In this document: positions 5,411-5,952 of the stretch, piece by piece
Layout: each line of letters opens with the position of its first letter
Position numbering within the stretch: the first letter of the stretch is position 1
Origin: JBBDXS01 sp964418365
GTDB lineage: Bacteria > Chloroflexota > Dehalococcoidia > DSTF01 > RBG-16-68-14
Reading direction: 5' to 3'
NCBI GenBank assembly: GCA_964418365.1
Contig: CAYQLM010000132.1
Coordinates: forward strand, 1-5,952
Length of the DNA: 5,952 nt
The notes under the pieces: generated by a model
What the model saw: only the letters and a program-made list of their open reading frames with translations
The model's database searches: none
What the model was told of the DNA's origin: nothing
Translations under genes and position numbers: made by a program

Positions 5411-5419
5411 GCAAGGCTT

Positions 5420-5486
5420 CCCCTCACCTCTGCCCCCTCTCCCCGCGGGAGAGGGGTGCCGCGGCCGCAGTCGCGGCGGGGTGAGG
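5420..5486. repeat. Nested REP-like palindrome
   Basis: The outer arms CCCCTCACC (5420-5428) and GGGGTGAGG (5478-5486) enclose a perfect 10-bp stem, CCCCTCTCCC (5434-5443) with GGGAGAGGGG (5447-5456), closed by a 3-base loop. A second GC-rich segment (5458-5477) sits between the inner stem and the right outer arm. Palindromes of this CCCCTCACC...GGGGTGAGG type are commonly dispersed in intergenic DNA of GC-rich bacteria. It begins 10 bases after the glycosyltransferase stop and may protect or end that transcript, though no T-run follows. A single copy is present, so dispersal cannot be shown here. Confidence 0.75.
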
Positions 5487-5500
5487 TCGGCTTCGATCCT

Positions 5501-5509
5501 TGCTATCAT
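5501..5509 (+). promoter_or_regulatory. Putative extended -10 promoter of the FAD oxidoreductase gene
   Basis: TGCTATCAT fits an extended -10 box (TGn followed by TATCAT, 5 of 6 to consensus). The position 17 bases upstream (5481-5486, GTGAGG) is a poor -35 box and falls in the right arm of the palindrome. Transcription would start near 5516, leaving a leader of about 24 bases. This suggests the last gene is not simply part of the upstream operon. Confidence 0.45.
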
Positions 5510-5539
5510 GCGTCCGGCTCCTTAGATCGGAGGTTCCCA

Positions 5540-5952
5540 ATGTACGATGCCATCGTCGTCGGCGCGCGCTGCGCCGGCTCTCCCACCGCGATGCTCCTCG
5601 CCCGCAAGGGATACCGTGTGCTCCTCGTCGACAAGGGCAGCTTTCCCAGCGACATCATGTCGACGCACTACATCCACCCGCCGGGGATCGCCAAGCTGAA
5701 GTCCTGGGGTCTGCTCGATCGTCTGCACGCCACCGGCTGCCCGCCGATCACGGAGCTAAGCTTCGAGATGGCCGGCGTCTCGTTCTCGCCGCCACCCCCT
5801 CCGCCCGATCTGCCGCCGCCTCCGCCCGCCTACTGCCCGCGCCGCACCGTGCTCGACAAGCTCCTCGTCGATGCAGCCGTCGAAGCCGGCGTGGAGTTGC
5901 GCGAGAACTTCGCCGTTAAGGAGCTGGCCTGGGACGGCGATCGGGTCGCGGG
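5540..5952 (+). CDS. FAD-dependent oxidoreductase, N-terminal part (continues past window)
   Basis: An ATG at 5540 follows GGAGG (5529-5533) at 6 bases and opens a frame running off the window after 137 full codons. The start MYDAIVVGARCAGSPTAMLL is an FAD-binding beta-alpha-beta unit with a GxRxAG form of the dinucleotide loop (residues 8-13). The second strand ends YRVLLVDKG, whose Asp31 would hold the FAD ribose. FPSDIMSTH (35-43) and PRRTVLDKLLVDAAVEAGV (100-118) are typical of the p-hydroxybenzoate hydroxylase/geranylgeranyl reductase-like superfamily. The reaction cannot be assigned without the C-terminus. Residues 84-96 are unusual: six prolines, Asp-Leu, then five prolines. A likely promoter and a palindrome separate it from the glycosyltransferase gene. 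Confidence 0.88.
   Translation, partial: MYDAIVVGARCAGSPTAMLLARKGYRVLLVDKGSFPSDIMSTHYIHPPGIAKLKSWGLLDRLHATGCPPITELSFEMAGVSFSPPPPPPDLPPPPPAYCPRRTVLDKLLVDAAVEAGVELRENFAVKELAWDGDRVA

Noticed and set aside
5500..5919. Plus-strand open frame of 139 codons overlapping the FAD gene
   Set aside because: Arg-rich, low-complexity translation in the wrong frame. The frame from 5540 has the FAD-binding motif and a proper ribosome binding site.
1..5952. CRISPR arrays, insertion sequences, integrase or toxin-antitoxin genes
   Set aside because: No regular spaced repeats, no transposase- or recombinase-like frame and no small paired genes were seen on either strand.

Overview
The window is 5952 bases of GC-rich bacterial DNA. 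The tRNA-like 3' ends encode CCA, Shine-Dalgarno sites are clear, and a dispersed CCCCTCACC/GGGGTGAGG palindrome is present. These traits fit Chloroflexota or Actinobacteria, but nothing here fixes the phylum, so that is a weak inference. It reads as a metagenome or chromosome fragment cut inside a gene at both ends.

Layout: (1) 2-196, the C-terminus of a GNAT acetyltransferase, plus strand. (2) 197-492, a spacer with a perfect 10-bp hairpin. (3) 493-1404, an APH(6)/streptomycin 6-kinase-like phosphotransferase, plus strand. (4) 1405-2572, a patchwork. It holds two tRNA 3' halves in the same minus orientation (1569-1627 and 2397-2444) on either side of a RimJ/RimL-type GNAT gene (2346 to 1801, minus strand) that is less GC-rich than its neighbours. 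Neither half has a recognisable 5' half. (5) 2573-2926, a complete tmRNA gene (ssrA), minus strand, with a readable tag of 14 residues, GKSLTGESQFALAA. (6) 2966-3937 and 3950-5410, a two-gene plus-strand operon: a zinc-free NAD(P)H:quinone oxidoreductase-like MDR protein and a multi-span GT-C-type glycosyltransferase-like membrane protein. (7) 5420-5486, a nested dispersed palindrome. (8) 5540 to the end, the N-terminus of an FAD-dependent oxidoreductase with two polyproline runs.

ssrA and the quinone oxidoreductase gene are transcribed divergently from only 39 bp. A perfect 17-bp palindrome lies there, and candidate -10 boxes for both directions sit on its two edges. The plus-strand -10 would make the oxidoreductase mRNA leaderless.

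The part most worth a second look is 1569-2572. ssrA and tRNA genes are classic integration targets. Two tRNA 3' halves, both ending near the anticodon loop and both flanking a compositionally different acetyltransferase gene, suggest old attachment sites or the remains of small integrative elements. No integrase is present. I see no clearly novel multi-gene system. The remaining genes are recognisable families without an obvious shared pathway.
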